Origin: Mycobacterium haemophilum DSM 44634
GTDB taxonomy: Bacteria > Actinomycetota > Actinomycetes > Mycobacteriales > Mycobacteriaceae
NCBI RefSeq assembly: GCF_000340435.2
Contig: NZ_CP011883.2
Location: forward strand, 2,774,687-2,838,686
Direction: 5' to 3'
Length of the DNA: 64,000 nucleotides
Shown: piece by piece, positions 32,503 through 41,588 of the stretch
How positions within the stretch are numbered: position 1 is the first letter of the stretch
Layout: each line of letters begins with the position of its first letter
Notes under the pieces: generated by a model
What the model was told of the DNA's origin: nothing
The model's database searches: none
What the model saw: the letters and a program-made list of their open reading frames with translations, nothing else
Position numbers and translations under genes: made by a program

Positions 32503-33345
32503 ATGATCGAGATCACACTGCTCGGCACCGGAAGCCCCATTCCTGACCCCAACCGCGCCGGACCCTCGACGCTGGTGCGGGCTGGCGGACAGTTGTTCCT
32601 GGTGGATTGCGGGCGTGGCGTGTTGCAGCGCGCGGCGGCTGTCGGCGTGGGCGCTAGCGGGTTGTCGGCGCTGCTGCTCACTCATCTGCACAGCGACCAC
32701 ATCGGCGACCTGGGCGACCTGCTCATCACGCGTTGGGTCACCACCTTCACGCCCGATCCCCCACCGCTGCCGATCATCGGACCGCCGGGCACCGCCGAGA
32801 CGGTGGCGGCGACGCTGACGGCGTTCAATCACGACATCAGCTACCGGATCGCCCACCACGCTGACCTGACTGCGCCGCCACCGGTCGAGGTGCACGAATA
32901 CACCGAAGGCTTGGCGTGGGACCGCGACGGCGTGTCGATCCGGGTGGCCCCCACGGATCACCGGCCGGTGACGCCGACTATCGGATTCCGGATCGAATCC
33001 GGACCGACCTCAGTGGTGCTGGCCGGAGACACGGTTCCCTGCGCCAGCCTGGACGAGCTAGCCGCCGGGGCCGGCGCATTGGTGCACACCGTAATTCGCA
33101 AGGACATCGTCACGCATGTTCCGCAACAGCGGATCAAAGACATCTGCGACTACCACTCGTCGGTCGAGCAGGCGGCAGCAACCGCGGCGCGCGCGGGCGT
33201 AGGCATCCTGGTCATGACGCACTATGTGCCGGCTCTGGTGCCGGGGCAAGAGGAACAGTGGCGGGCGCTGGCCGCGTCCGAGTTCAGCGGGCACATCGAG
33301 CTTGGCGATGACCTACACCGAGTCGAGGTCGGCGCGCGGCCATAG
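32503..33345 (+). CDS. rnz: Ribonuclease Z / metallo-beta-lactamase fold hydrolase
   Basis: 280 residues. Zinc motif HLHSDHIGD (about 64-72), N-terminal LLGTGSPIPDPNRAGPS, further metal ligands in LAGDT and C-terminal MTHYVP, as in tRNase Z/ElaC-type enzymes that trim tRNA 3' ends. It lacks a long exosite arm, so it may be a short or divergent RNase Z. Divergent from the CBS gene (163 bp gap). Its 3' end overlaps the convergent membrane-protein gene by 33 bp. Confidence 0.85.
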   Translation: MIEITLLGTGSPIPDPNRAGPSTLVRAGGQLFLVDCGRGVLQRAAAVGVGASGLSALLLTHLHSDHIGDLGDLLITRWVTTFTPDPPPLPIIGPPGTAETVAATLTAFNHDISYRIAHHADLTAPPPVEVHEYTEGLAWDRDGVSIRVAPTDHRPVTPTIGFRIESGPTSVVLAGDTVPCASLDELAAGAGALVHTVIRKDIVTHVPQQRIKDICDYHSSVEQAAATAARAGVGILVMTHYVPALVPGQEEQWRALAASEFSGHIELGDDLHRVEVGARP

Positions 33346-34014
33346 CGCACCGGCCGCTACCAGCCAGACCAGCGCCGAGACGCGTGCGACCGGCAGTATC
33401 ACACCCAGCGTCGGCCAGACCAACACCAGTATTGTTGCTGCGGCGAGCGCGGCGATCGCCAGGCCGGTCCACGCCAACGGCCTGGACAGGAGACCTCGTA
33501 TCAGGCTGGGCGCCGCCATACTGGCGACCAGCAGACCCAACGCCACCAGGTGTCCTGGGCTGCCGACCAGAAATACCAGCAACGAGATCGCCCGAACCAG
33601 CGCGGTGTCCGCGCTGACCTCCGGTCGCGACAGCGGCCACGCCAACAATCCGGTCAGACCTAACGCGCCGGCCGCCAAAATACCGCCGGTCAGCGCGATC
33701 GCCGCGGCGGACGACGTCGCGCCCAGCTGACGCAACCGGGCACTGGCTATCGCCGCGTAGAGCGCCAGCGGCACCGAGGACGCAAACGTGCCAATGGCGA
33801 TCACCTGCACCGCGATCGGTTCGGCGCGCACGTACATCGCAACGCTGGCTATCGGCCCGTAGGGCAACGGGATCACGCCACCCAGCGCGACCCCGACGGC
33901 AAGTCCACCGAACAGCAACCCCATGCAGGCCAGTCCCAGACCGGGCATCAACCGACCCCGCATCGCCGTGGTTGTGCCTGCACTGTTAGTTCTTTGCGCC
34001 GACGAATCGTTCAT
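33313..34014 (-). CDS. Integral membrane protein of unknown function
   Basis: 233 residues, six to seven hydrophobic helices, N-terminus MNDSSAQRTNSAGTTTAMRG hydrophilic and cytoplasmic. No catalytic motif is visible. It resembles small mycobacterial membrane proteins of the DUF4386-like type only by general pattern. PE24 lies at this place in M. tuberculosis and is absent here. Confidence 0.7.
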   Translation of the reverse strand: MNDSSAQRTNSAGTTTAMRGRLMPGLGLACMGLLFGGLAVGVALGGVIPLPYGPIASVAMYVRAEPIAVQVIAIGTFASSVPLALYAAIASARLRQLGATSSAAAIALTGGILAAGALGLTGLLAWPLSRPEVSADTALVRAISLLVFLVGSPGHLVALGLLVASMAAPSLIRGLLSRPLAWTGLAIAALAAATILVLVWPTLGVILPVARVSALVWLVAAGALWPRADLDSV

Positions 34015-34040
34015 TCACCGAACGGTAGAACCCCGGACCG

Positions 34041-34880
34041 CTAGGCCAGCCGAGTGACCTCCACGACCACGTCGAGGTCGGTTGCCCCCAGCCCAGAGTA
34101 GATCCCCTTCAGCGGGGCCACGTCGGCGTAGTCGCGCCCGACACCCACACTGACGTATTGCTCAGTGATTTCAGCGCCATTGGTGGGATCGTAATTCCAC
34201 CACCCGCCCGTCCAGGCCTGAATCCAGGCGTGACTGCGTCCGTCAACCGTCTTTCCGACGACCGCGTCGCGTTTGGGATGCAGATACCCTGACACATAAC
34301 GCCCGGGAATTCCCATGCTGCGCAACACAATCAACGTCAGGTGCGCGAAGTCCTGGCAGACGCCCCTGCCATGGTACAGGGCATCCAACCCGGACGAATG
34401 CACACCGGTGGCGCCCGGAACGTAGTCCAGCTCACTGCGCGCCCACCGAGCTGCGGCGACGACGGCTTCGGCGGGTTCGTGATTCTTGGCGATCCGCTTA
34501 CCCACGGCCGCTACCCGATTGTTTACCGGGGTGTATGCGGTGGGCCGCAGAACTTCGTCAAATCGGTCTATCACGGCCATCGACTGCAGGTCGGTCCAGG
34601 TGATCTGGCCCGCCGGTGGCTCAGGGCGTTCGGTCTCGACAACTGACGAGGACGTCACCGTCAGCTCGGTGTGCGGCGCGTGCAGGTCGAACGCCGTCAC
34701 CGCGGTACCCCAATAGTCGATGTAGCGGTAGGACCGGGTGGCCGGAATGGTTTCGACACGGTTGAGGATGACGGTTTGCCGGGTGTTGGATCGCGGCGTC
34801 AGCCGGGCTTCGTTGAAGGAGGCGGTCGCCGGCGATTCGTAAGCGTATCCGGTGCTGTGCACCACCCGCATCCGCCACAT
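34041..34880 (-). CDS. Transglutaminase-like cysteine peptidase family protein (Rv2409c-like)
   Basis: 279 residues from ATG 34880, which overlaps the upstream gene's stop. N-terminal beta-domain MWRMRVVHSTGYAYESPA, then the transglutaminase core with catalytic Cys in GRGVCQDFAHL, His in DGRSHAWIQAW and Asp in WNYDPTNG. In the conserved three-gene set with an alpha-E protein and a circularly permuted ATP-grasp enzyme, it may process a peptide made by its partners. No signal peptide. Confidence 0.9.
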   Translation of the reverse strand: MWRMRVVHSTGYAYESPATASFNEARLTPRSNTRQTVILNRVETIPATRSYRYIDYWGTAVTAFDLHAPHTELTVTSSSVVETERPEPPAGQITWTDLQSMAVIDRFDEVLRPTAYTPVNNRVAAVGKRIAKNHEPAEAVVAAARWARSELDYVPGATGVHSSGLDALYHGRGVCQDFAHLTLIVLRSMGIPGRYVSGYLHPKRDAVVGKTVDGRSHAWIQAWTGGWWNYDPTNGAEITEQYVSVGVGRDYADVAPLKGIYSGLGATDLDVVVEVTRLA

Positions 34881-35857
34881 CAGGCTTCTCCCTGCTTGCC
34901 GACCAATCGGCCCCGGTGGCCGGCATCGGACCACGCCACCCACGGCGCGACGTGAAAGTACTGCAACGCCAAAGCCTCTCCGACATCACGGCAAGTGGTC
35001 TGCAGGCTAGCCAAGCGGCTGTCCAGTGTCTCCAGCAGGACGCCGGGTTGCACGAATTCCAGTTCGCTGCGGGCCTGCCCGAGTAACCGCTGCGCTTCCG
35101 CGGTGGCCCCAACTCGGCTCTGTGGATTGTGCAACAGCTCGTCGAGGTTGTGTTCGGCCAGCTTCAGCGAATAGAACACCGAGCGGGGAAACAACCGGTC
35201 GAGCAGCATGAACTCGACCACCCGGGCGGCATCCAGCACACCGCGGTAGGTGCGCAGATAAGTGTCATGGGCGCCCGCTGAGCGCAACAGCGTCACCCAC
35301 GCCGGCGACGACGCGCTGTCCCCCACCCTCGACAGCAGCAGCCGCACCGTCATATCGACTCGCTCGATCGCGCGACCCAGCAGCATGAAGCGGTATCCGT
35401 CGTCACGCGAGAGCGTCGAATCGGCCAGGCCAGCGAACATCGCCGCCCGACCTTCGATGAACGACAGAAATTCGTGTGGCCCAAGACGTTTGGCGGCGCG
35501 TTCGCGTTCAGCGAGGGCATGGTAGGTGGTGTTGAGACACTCCCAGGTCTCGCTGGATGTCACTTCCCGCGCCGATTTTGCGTTTTCCCGCGCCGCCGAG
35601 ATCGCGTCGACGATCGAAGAGCCGCCTCGGGCATTGGTGCTGAACGCCACCAGGTCGGTCAGCGACCAGACGTCCAACTCGTGGTCGGGGGGCTCAATGC
35701 CCAGCACCCGCAGCAGCGTCCTCGAGGCGTGGTCGGGATCCACGCTGGAATCCTCCAGCAAGTGGTGCACCGCGACGTCGAGAATGCGCGCGGTGTCGTC
35801 GGCGCGTTCAACGTAACGACCGATCCAATAGAGCGCCTCGGCGTTGCGGGCCAGCAT
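34880..35857 (-). CDS. Alpha-E domain protein (Rv2410c-like)
   Basis: 325 residues, all helical. Begins MLARNAEALYWIGRYVERADDTARILD, the hallmark of the alpha-E superfamily, and includes FIEGRAAMFAGLADSTLSRDDGYRFM. Its stop overlaps the transglutaminase ATG and its start overlaps the stop of the ATP-grasp gene, so the three are translated together. Biochemical role unknown; it is predicted to work with an ATP-grasp ligase and transglutaminase in a peptide-modification pathway. Confidence 0.88.
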   Translation of the reverse strand: MLARNAEALYWIGRYVERADDTARILDVAVHHLLEDSSVDPDHASRTLLRVLGIEPPDHELDVWSLTDLVAFSTNARGGSSIVDAISAARENAKSAREVTSSETWECLNTTYHALAERERAAKRLGPHEFLSFIEGRAAMFAGLADSTLSRDDGYRFMLLGRAIERVDMTVRLLLSRVGDSASSPAWVTLLRSAGAHDTYLRTYRGVLDAARVVEFMLLDRLFPRSVFYSLKLAEHNLDELLHNPQSRVGATAEAQRLLGQARSELEFVQPGVLLETLDSRLASLQTTCRDVGEALALQYFHVAPWVAWSDAGHRGRLVGKQGEA

Positions 35858-37536
35858 CAGGGCACCGTTATCTGCTGTTGCGGTTGCTGAGCTTGCTGCG
35901 GCTGTTGCTTTGGTCGCGGCGATTCGTCGGGCACTGGGTCGGGCAATCGATTCGGGGACGGCGGCAACGAACGCACGATTTCGGCGGCGCCCAACTCACG
36001 CGCGCCATCCGACGCACGCGGCGCCAGCACCCAGGTGTCCTTGGATCCACCGCCCTGACTGGAGTTGACCACCCGCGAACCTTCAACCAGCGCAACACGG
36101 GTAAGCCCACCCGGCAGCACCCATACGTCGTTGCCGTCGTTGACGGCGAACGGCCGCAGGTCGACATAGCGAGGCGCCAGCGTACTTTCGATCTGGGTCG
36201 GCACAGTCGAGAGTTCCATCACCGGTTGCGCGATCCAGCTTCGGGGATCGTCACGAATCTTTTTACTGGCCGCGGCGAGCTCTTTCTCGGAAGCATCGGG
36301 ACCAAAAACGATTCCGTAACCGCCGGACCCCTCGACCGGCTTGAGAACTAATTCGTGGATCCGGTCGAGCACCTCTTCGCGTTCATCATCCAGCCAGCAG
36401 CGCAACGTATCGACGTTCGCCAGCAACGGCTTTTCTCGGAGGTAGTACTCGATCATGGTTGGCACGTAGGTGTATACGAGCTTGTCGTCGCCGACACCGT
36501 TGCCGATCGCACTCGAGATGACGACGTTGCCCGCGCGCGCCGCGTTAACCAACCCGGCCACCCCCAGGACCGAGTCGGCCCGGAACTGCAGCGGGTCCAG
36601 GAAGGCGTCATCGATACGCCGGTAGATGACATCGACCTGGCGCTCCCCCTCGGTGGTACGCATGTACACCTGGTTGTCGCGGCAGAACAGATCACGGCCT
36701 TCGACTAACTCGACACCCATCTGGCGGGCCAGCAGCGAGTGCTCGAAGTACGCCGAGTTGTGCACCCCCGGCGTCAACACCACCACCGTCGGGTCGGCCT
36801 CATTGGTGGCAGCGGAGTTACGCAGCGCCCTCAGCAGGCGCGAGGCGTAGTCGTCGACCGCTCGCACCCGATGGGTGGCGAAAAGATTCGGGAAGACCCG
36901 CGCCATGGTGCGCCGGTTCTCCATGACATACGACACCCCGGACGGGGAGCGAAGATTGTCCTCGAGCACCCGGAAGTTGCCGCGGTCATCACGGATCAGG
37001 TCGATGCCCGCGACGTGGATGCGCACGCCGTTGGGCGGGACAATGCCGACCGCCTGGCGATGAAAGTGCTCGCAAGAGGTAATCAAGCGGCGCGGGATGA
37101 CGCCGTCACGCAGGATTTCCTGATCGCCATAGATGTCGTCGAGGTACATCTCAAGGGCCTTGACGCGCTGGATGATACCCCGTTCCAACCGGCTCCACTC
37201 GGAGGCCGAGATCACCCGCGGCACCAAGTCCAGCGGAAAAGGCCGCTCCTGACCCGACAGCGAAAACGTGATGCCCTGGTCGATGAATGCGCGAGCCAAC
37301 GCTTCGGCGCGAGCCTTCAGCTCGGATACGTCCGACGGCGCCAGCTCGGCGTAGATGCCCTTGTACGGGCCACGAACATTGCCCTGACCATCGAACATCT
37401 CGTCGAAGGCCAGCGAATAGCTGTCCGAGGTGTTGTACCCACCAAAAATGCGCTCCGGCCGGGCAGCGGACCGGCGACGAGACCGCGACCGTGGTCCAGT
37501 CTCCTGGAGCTGGTTGGGAAGACTCACCTCAGACAT
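35857..37536 (-). CDS. Circularly permuted ATP-grasp type 2 protein (Rv2411c-like)
   Basis: 559 residues. The core contains YNTSDSYSLAFDEMFDGQGNVR and LEDNLRSPSGVSYVMENRR. ATP-binding segments are LKPVEGSGGYGIVFGPDA and WIAQPVMELSTVP, as in the circularly permuted ATP-grasp family. Such enzymes form amide bonds between a carboxylate and an amine. The C-terminus is Gln/Pro-rich (QQAQQPQQQITVP), disordered. First gene of the alpha-E/transglutaminase operon, divergent from rpsT. Confidence 0.9.
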   Translation of the reverse strand: MSEVSLPNQLQETGPRSRSRRRSAARPERIFGGYNTSDSYSLAFDEMFDGQGNVRGPYKGIYAELAPSDVSELKARAEALARAFIDQGITFSLSGQERPFPLDLVPRVISASEWSRLERGIIQRVKALEMYLDDIYGDQEILRDGVIPRRLITSCEHFHRQAVGIVPPNGVRIHVAGIDLIRDDRGNFRVLEDNLRSPSGVSYVMENRRTMARVFPNLFATHRVRAVDDYASRLLRALRNSAATNEADPTVVVLTPGVHNSAYFEHSLLARQMGVELVEGRDLFCRDNQVYMRTTEGERQVDVIYRRIDDAFLDPLQFRADSVLGVAGLVNAARAGNVVISSAIGNGVGDDKLVYTYVPTMIEYYLREKPLLANVDTLRCWLDDEREEVLDRIHELVLKPVEGSGGYGIVFGPDASEKELAAASKKIRDDPRSWIAQPVMELSTVPTQIESTLAPRYVDLRPFAVNDGNDVWVLPGGLTRVALVEGSRVVNSSQGGGSKDTWVLAPRASDGARELGAAEIVRSLPPSPNRLPDPVPDESPRPKQQPQQAQQPQQQITVP

Positions 37537-37602
37537 GCTGCCTCAAATTCGCTGTGTCAGCAGCACGGGGTTGTGCTTTTGGGAGAAAGCGTAGCCGACT
37601 GA

Positions 37603-37608
37603 TAACCT
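37603..37608 (+). promoter_or_regulatory. Probable -10 box of rpsT
   Basis: TAACCT (TANNNT) at 37603-37608 sits in TGATAACCTGG, about 59 bp before the rpsT GTG. A small inverted repeat (cgggt/acccg, 37621-37638) in the leader could form a hairpin. No start site has been mapped. Confidence 0.35.
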
Positions 37609-37666
37609 GGTCAGTCGCCGTCGGGTAGCAGGGCACCCGAGCCTAATCGACAAAGGAACTTAACGC

Positions 37667-37930
37667 GTGGCCAACATCAAGTCGCAGCAGAAGCGCAACC
37701 GCACCAACGAGCGCGCCAGATTGCGCAACAAGTCGGTGAAGTCTGCGCTTCGTACCGCTGTCCGCGCGTTCCGCGAGGCGGCCCACACCGGCGAGAAGGA
37801 GAAGGCCGCGGAGCTGCTGGTGTCGACCAGCCGCAAGCTGGACAAGGCTGCCAGCAAGGGTGTGATCCATAAAAACCAGGCGGCCAACAAGAAGTCGGCG
37901 CTGGCCCGGACCCTCAACAAGCTCGGCTGA
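37667..37930 (+). CDS. rpsT: 30S ribosomal protein S20
   Basis: 87 residues, Lys/Arg-rich helical protein (KSQQKRNRTNERARLRNKSV, ending NKSALARTLNKLG-type). Binds 16S rRNA in the 30S subunit. The GTG start at 37667 is preceded by AAAGGA. Converges on holA with a 4-bp gap, so both probably share a termination region. Confidence 0.97.
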   Translation: MANIKSQQKRNRTNERARLRNKSVKSALRTAVRAFREAAHTGEKEKAAELLVSTSRKLDKAASKGVIHKNQAANKKSALARTLNKLG

Positions 37931-37934
37931 CCCG

Positions 37935-38900
37935 TCAGTTCCGGTCGGCCACCAGCTCAGCCACTTTCCTGACCGCGGATTCCAGAGCGTAGTCGGCGTC
38001 AGCGACGGCCCCTTTGACGTCGGCGTTGAGCGCAGCCACCAGTTTCATCGCGGTTGCCACCGTGTCACGCGACCAACGCCGAGCCTGCTTCTGGGCCTTC
38101 TGCACCCGCCACGGCGGCATCCCCAACTGCGACGCGAGGCGGTAGGGGTCGCCGGATAGCGGCCCGACCCGGCCGATAGTGTGCACTGCTTCGGCCAGCG
38201 CATCAGCCAGCACCACCAGTAGTTCGCCGCGCATCATCGCCCACCGCAGCGCCTCCGCTGCTCCGCCGACATCGCCGGCCACCGCCTTATCGGCGATGTC
38301 AAAGCCCTTCACTTCCGCCTTGCCGCTGTGATAGCGCCGCACCGCGTCGGCGTCCACGTCACCGGCGGTGTCGGCAACCAATTGCGAACAGGCCGAGGCG
38401 AGTTCGCGCACGTCGGAACCAACAGCGTCGAGCAGGGCGGTCACCGTCTCCTCGTCGACCTTGACCCGCAGTGAACGAAATTCTTTGCGGACGAAGTCAG
38501 TACGCTCGCTGACCTTGGTGATCCGCGCGCAGGGATGCACCGCAGCGCCCAGCGACTGCAGCTCGTTGGCGAGCGTTTTGGCTCGACCGCCGCCCGAATG
38601 CACCACCACCAGCACCGTGCCTTGCGGGATGTCAGCGGCAGCCGACAGGATCAACGCGGCCGCCTCCTTGCCCGCTTCGGCGGCGGCCTCCAGCACGACG
38701 ATCCGCTCGTCGGCGAACAGTGACGGGCTCAGCAGCTCGGCGAGCTCATAGGTGCCGACGTCACCGGCCCGCATTCGGTTCACGGGGACGTCCTGGGTGC
38801 CTGCCCGCTGCCGCGCCGACCGCAACACCTCCCCCACGGCCCGCTCAACCAGCAGTTCCTCGTCTCCTAGGACCAGGTGCAGCGACGAAACCTTACTCAC
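37935..38900 (-). CDS. holA: DNA polymerase III subunit delta
   Basis: 321 residues from GTG 38900 (VSKVSSLHLVLGDEELLVERAV), overlapping the comEC stop as GTGA. The open frame upstream of this is only a shadow of comEC. The delta subunit opens the beta clamp in the clamp loader complex; the C-terminal collar domain is at about 210-320. It is the third gene of comEA-comEC-holA, the usual order in bacteria. Confidence 0.93.
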   Translation of the reverse strand: MSKVSSLHLVLGDEELLVERAVGEVLRSARQRAGTQDVPVNRMRAGDVGTYELAELLSPSLFADERIVVLEAAAEAGKEAAALILSAAADIPQGTVLVVVHSGGGRAKTLANELQSLGAAVHPCARITKVSERTDFVRKEFRSLRVKVDEETVTALLDAVGSDVRELASACSQLVADTAGDVDADAVRRYHSGKAEVKGFDIADKAVAGDVGGAAEALRWAMMRGELLVVLADALAEAVHTIGRVGPLSGDPYRLASQLGMPPWRVQKAQKQARRWSRDTVATAMKLVAALNADVKGAVADADYALESAVRKVAELVADRN

Positions 38901-40543
38901 CCCATGATGGTGGCACGACGGGCCGACGAGCCCGCTGTGAGCCCGCCGACCAGGAGCCCTGACAACGACCAGGCAAGCACGCACACGACCGCGACCACCA
39001 GGACTGAACTCATCACCATCCGAGCCCACCGCCACCGCCACAGGACCACCACCAGCACGGTGGCACCGCCGACCACCAGCACGCCGGGCGCACCCGCCGG
39101 AACGGGCACGGTTGCCACGGGCACCCAGGCCGCCCAGTGGGCCACACTCAACACCCACCACAATTCGGGCCCGGTGAAACGGATCAACAGCTGCGCACCG
39201 GCCGGCCACAGGCCGCACACCACAGCCGCCGCGGTGCCCAGGACGGTAATCGGTGCTATCACGGCCGCCACCGCGAGATTGGCGGCAGCGGCGACCAGAC
39301 TGAACCGGCCCGAGATACCAGCGACCAGTGGAGCGGTGACCACGTGCGCGGCCCACGCGACGGCCAGGGCGTCGGCCAGCGGCTGAGGGCACCCTCGCCC
39401 GACCATGCGCCGTGACCAGACTGGCGCAAGGACGACCAGTGCGGCCGTGGCCAGCACGGACAGCGCGAACCCCACGTCGACGGCCAGGTGAGGAGCAGCT
39501 GCCAGCAACACCAGCACGGCGGCAGACAGCGCGGGAATCGCTTGTCGCCGACGCGAAGACAGCATCCCGGACAACGCGATGGCGCCCATCACGGCCGCCC
39601 GCAGCACGCTGGCTGTGGGCTGTACGACGATCACGAAGGCCACCAGTGCCGCTGCCGCGAGCACTACGGCCACGCGCGGACCAATCAGCCGGGCCGAGAA
39701 CAGCACCGCCGCGCACACGATCGTGACGTTCGCCCCCGATACCGCCGTCAGGTGCGTCATGCCGGCCGCGCGGAACTCGCGGCCGGTCTCGGTGGTGACC
39801 GCCGAGGTATCGCCGAGAACCAGCGCGGGCAACATCGCGGCCTGCCCGGCGGGCAACACCTCGCGAACAACGGCGGCGAACCGACTGCGCACGGCGTGAG
39901 CCACCCGCTGCACCGCACCGGCCCGGCCCCGGGTCGGCGGGCCCGTCGCGTTGAGGACCGCCACCGTCAGATCATGGCGGGCCGGGCGGGTGATACGCGC
40001 AGTGAACCGCACCGGCTGGCCCACCATCACTGTGTTGGTTTCGAGGCTGGTTTGCGAACCGAAGTCCGATGACTGCGCGAAAACCACTACCCGGCCCGAC
40101 ATCTCGTCGGCGCGCAGCCGCTGTAGGGTCGCACGAAACATCAGCCGGTGCTGACCCCCTGGGCCCACCGACACCGCGCTCTCGCTGGGGGTGACCGTCA
40201 CTGGGGCCGCTGTTCCGAACGCTGCGGTAATCGGGTGCCGACTCACCGCGTCCGCACGCAACGCGATCGCGAGCCCGAACCCCGCACCGACCACACCGAT
40301 CGCCACCAGGCCAGCGCCGATAACCCGTAGCCGCGCGGCTCGGTCTGGCCAACGTGCCGCACACCACAGCAGCGCACCCGAGGCGACGGTCAGCACAACA
40401 CAGGCCGATGCCAACACTCGGCCGACCGGCCACAGCATCCCGGCGGCGGTCACTACCCAACTGGTGAGAGCCGCCGGAACCAAGCGCACATCGACCGGCG
40501 CCACCGCGGATTCCGCGGGGCCGAGGTGGCACACCGGCGTCAA
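38897..40543 (-). CDS. comEC: ComEC/Rec2 family membrane protein
   Basis: About 548 residues. The Competence domain includes GDTSAVTTETGREFRAAGMTHLTAVSGANV, with about ten membrane helices. The C-terminal metallo-beta-lactamase domain of full ComEC is missing, as in other mycobacterial homologues such as Rv2414c. Inner-membrane DNA-uptake channel in competent bacteria; mycobacterial function unproven. Its start overlaps the comEA stop; GTG at about 40492 (VDVRLVPAAL) is an alternative. Confidence 0.88.
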   Translation of the reverse strand: MTPVCHLGPAESAVAPVDVRLVPAALTSWVVTAAGMLWPVGRVLASACVVLTVASGALLWCAARWPDRAARLRVIGAGLVAIGVVGAGFGLAIALRADAVSRHPITAAFGTAAPVTVTPSESAVSVGPGGQHRLMFRATLQRLRADEMSGRVVVFAQSSDFGSQTSLETNTVMVGQPVRFTARITRPARHDLTVAVLNATGPPTRGRAGAVQRVAHAVRSRFAAVVREVLPAGQAAMLPALVLGDTSAVTTETGREFRAAGMTHLTAVSGANVTIVCAAVLFSARLIGPRVAVVLAAAALVAFVIVVQPTASVLRAAVMGAIALSGMLSSRRRQAIPALSAAVLVLLAAAPHLAVDVGFALSVLATAALVVLAPVWSRRMVGRGCPQPLADALAVAWAAHVVTAPLVAGISGRFSLVAAAANLAVAAVIAPITVLGTAAAVVCGLWPAGAQLLIRFTGPELWWVLSVAHWAAWVPVATVPVPAGAPGVLVVGGATVLVVVLWRWRWARMVMSSVLVVAVVCVLAWSLSGLLVGGLTAGSSARRATIMG

Positions 40544-41397
40544 ACACGGACCAAGGCACGCAGCTTCTCCAGCCGCGCCGGACCGATGCCATCGACACCG
40601 GCGAGCTGGTCGACGCTGGTGAACTTGCCGTTGGCCTGCCGCCAGGCCACGATCGCCGCGGCGGTGACCGGTCCGACCCCGGGCAGAGTGTCTAACTGCT
40701 GCACGGTCGCGGTGTTGAGGTCAAGCACTTCACTCGCCTTCGACGTGACCGATCCCGATGGCGGCCCTGACGCCGGTGACCCAGATACCGACGCCGAGCC
40801 CGAGCTCACCGAGCTGCCGAGCACCCTCGGCTGCCCGGGGAGAGGGGCCAGCCCAACCACGATCTGTTCTCCGTCGCCCAGCGGACGGGCCATGTTTAAT
40901 CCGATGGTGTCCGCACCGTCGACCGCACCGCCCGCGGCCTGCACCGCATCGGCGATCCGCGCGCCGGGCGCCAACGTGACCAGTCCGGGGGTGTGCACCA
41001 GACCGACCACGCTGACCACCACCGGCCGATCAGCACCGGCTGGCTGGCCGGCACCCGGACTTGTGGACGATCTTGGAGTTGCCGACACAGCCTTGTCTAC
41101 CGGGGGGAGCTTCGCCGACATCACCGGTGCAGGCCGGTCCCGCACCAAGGTGAACACGGCGATCAGCACCGCGAGGGCGGCCACCACCGCCAATGCGATG
41201 GCGCCGGCACGTCCGGGATCGGCGCGGACTCTGGCCATCCAGCCCATGCCGCTGGGTGCGTCGGGAACCCAGCGGGGAAGCAAGGAGTTCGGGTCATCGT
41301 CAGCGTCCTGGGCCGCATCGGGGTCAGCGGGCGCGTCGGTATTCGGGGCAGCCGCCAACCGCCGATGCAGTCGCTGGGTAGGGAATTCTGTTTGCAT
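40540..41397 (-). CDS. comEA: ComEA family DNA-binding protein
   Basis: 285 residues from ATG 41397 (MQTEFPTQRLHRRLAA). One membrane anchor (AGAIALAVVAALAVLIAVFTLV), an SLBB-like domain (VVSVVGLVHTPGLVTLAPGARI), a Ser/Gly-rich linker, then a helix-hairpin-helix DNA-binding domain (LDLNTATVQQLDTLPGVGPVTA, with GVDGIGPARLEKL). Binds double-stranded DNA outside the membrane and feeds ComEC. Overlaps comEC by 4 bp. Confidence 0.92.
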   Translation of the reverse strand: MQTEFPTQRLHRRLAAAPNTDAPADPDAAQDADDDPNSLLPRWVPDAPSGMGWMARVRADPGRAGAIALAVVAALAVLIAVFTLVRDRPAPVMSAKLPPVDKAVSATPRSSTSPGAGQPAGADRPVVVSVVGLVHTPGLVTLAPGARIADAVQAAGGAVDGADTIGLNMARPLGDGEQIVVGLAPLPGQPRVLGSSVSSGSASVSGSPASGPPSGSVTSKASEVLDLNTATVQQLDTLPGVGPVTAAAIVAWRQANGKFTSVDQLAGVDGIGPARLEKLRALVRV

Positions 41398-41588
41398 GCG
41401 CCGACAGTAAGCGCGGTGACTGCCATCACGGTTACGACCAACGCTGCCACGGCGCCCGCCTGTGGATTGACCCGAGGCTGTGCACAAATCCAGTCCGGGA
41501 TAGGTCAAGATGGAGTTCGGGACGAACGACTAATGCCGAACGCCCCGCTGTCTTCCATCGGGCACGTTTCAGGACACCGGAGGCTGCC

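Noticed and set aside
38901..39716. N-terminal extension of holA
   Set aside because: It lies entirely inside comEC in another frame; the GTG at 38900 gives the conserved N-terminus.
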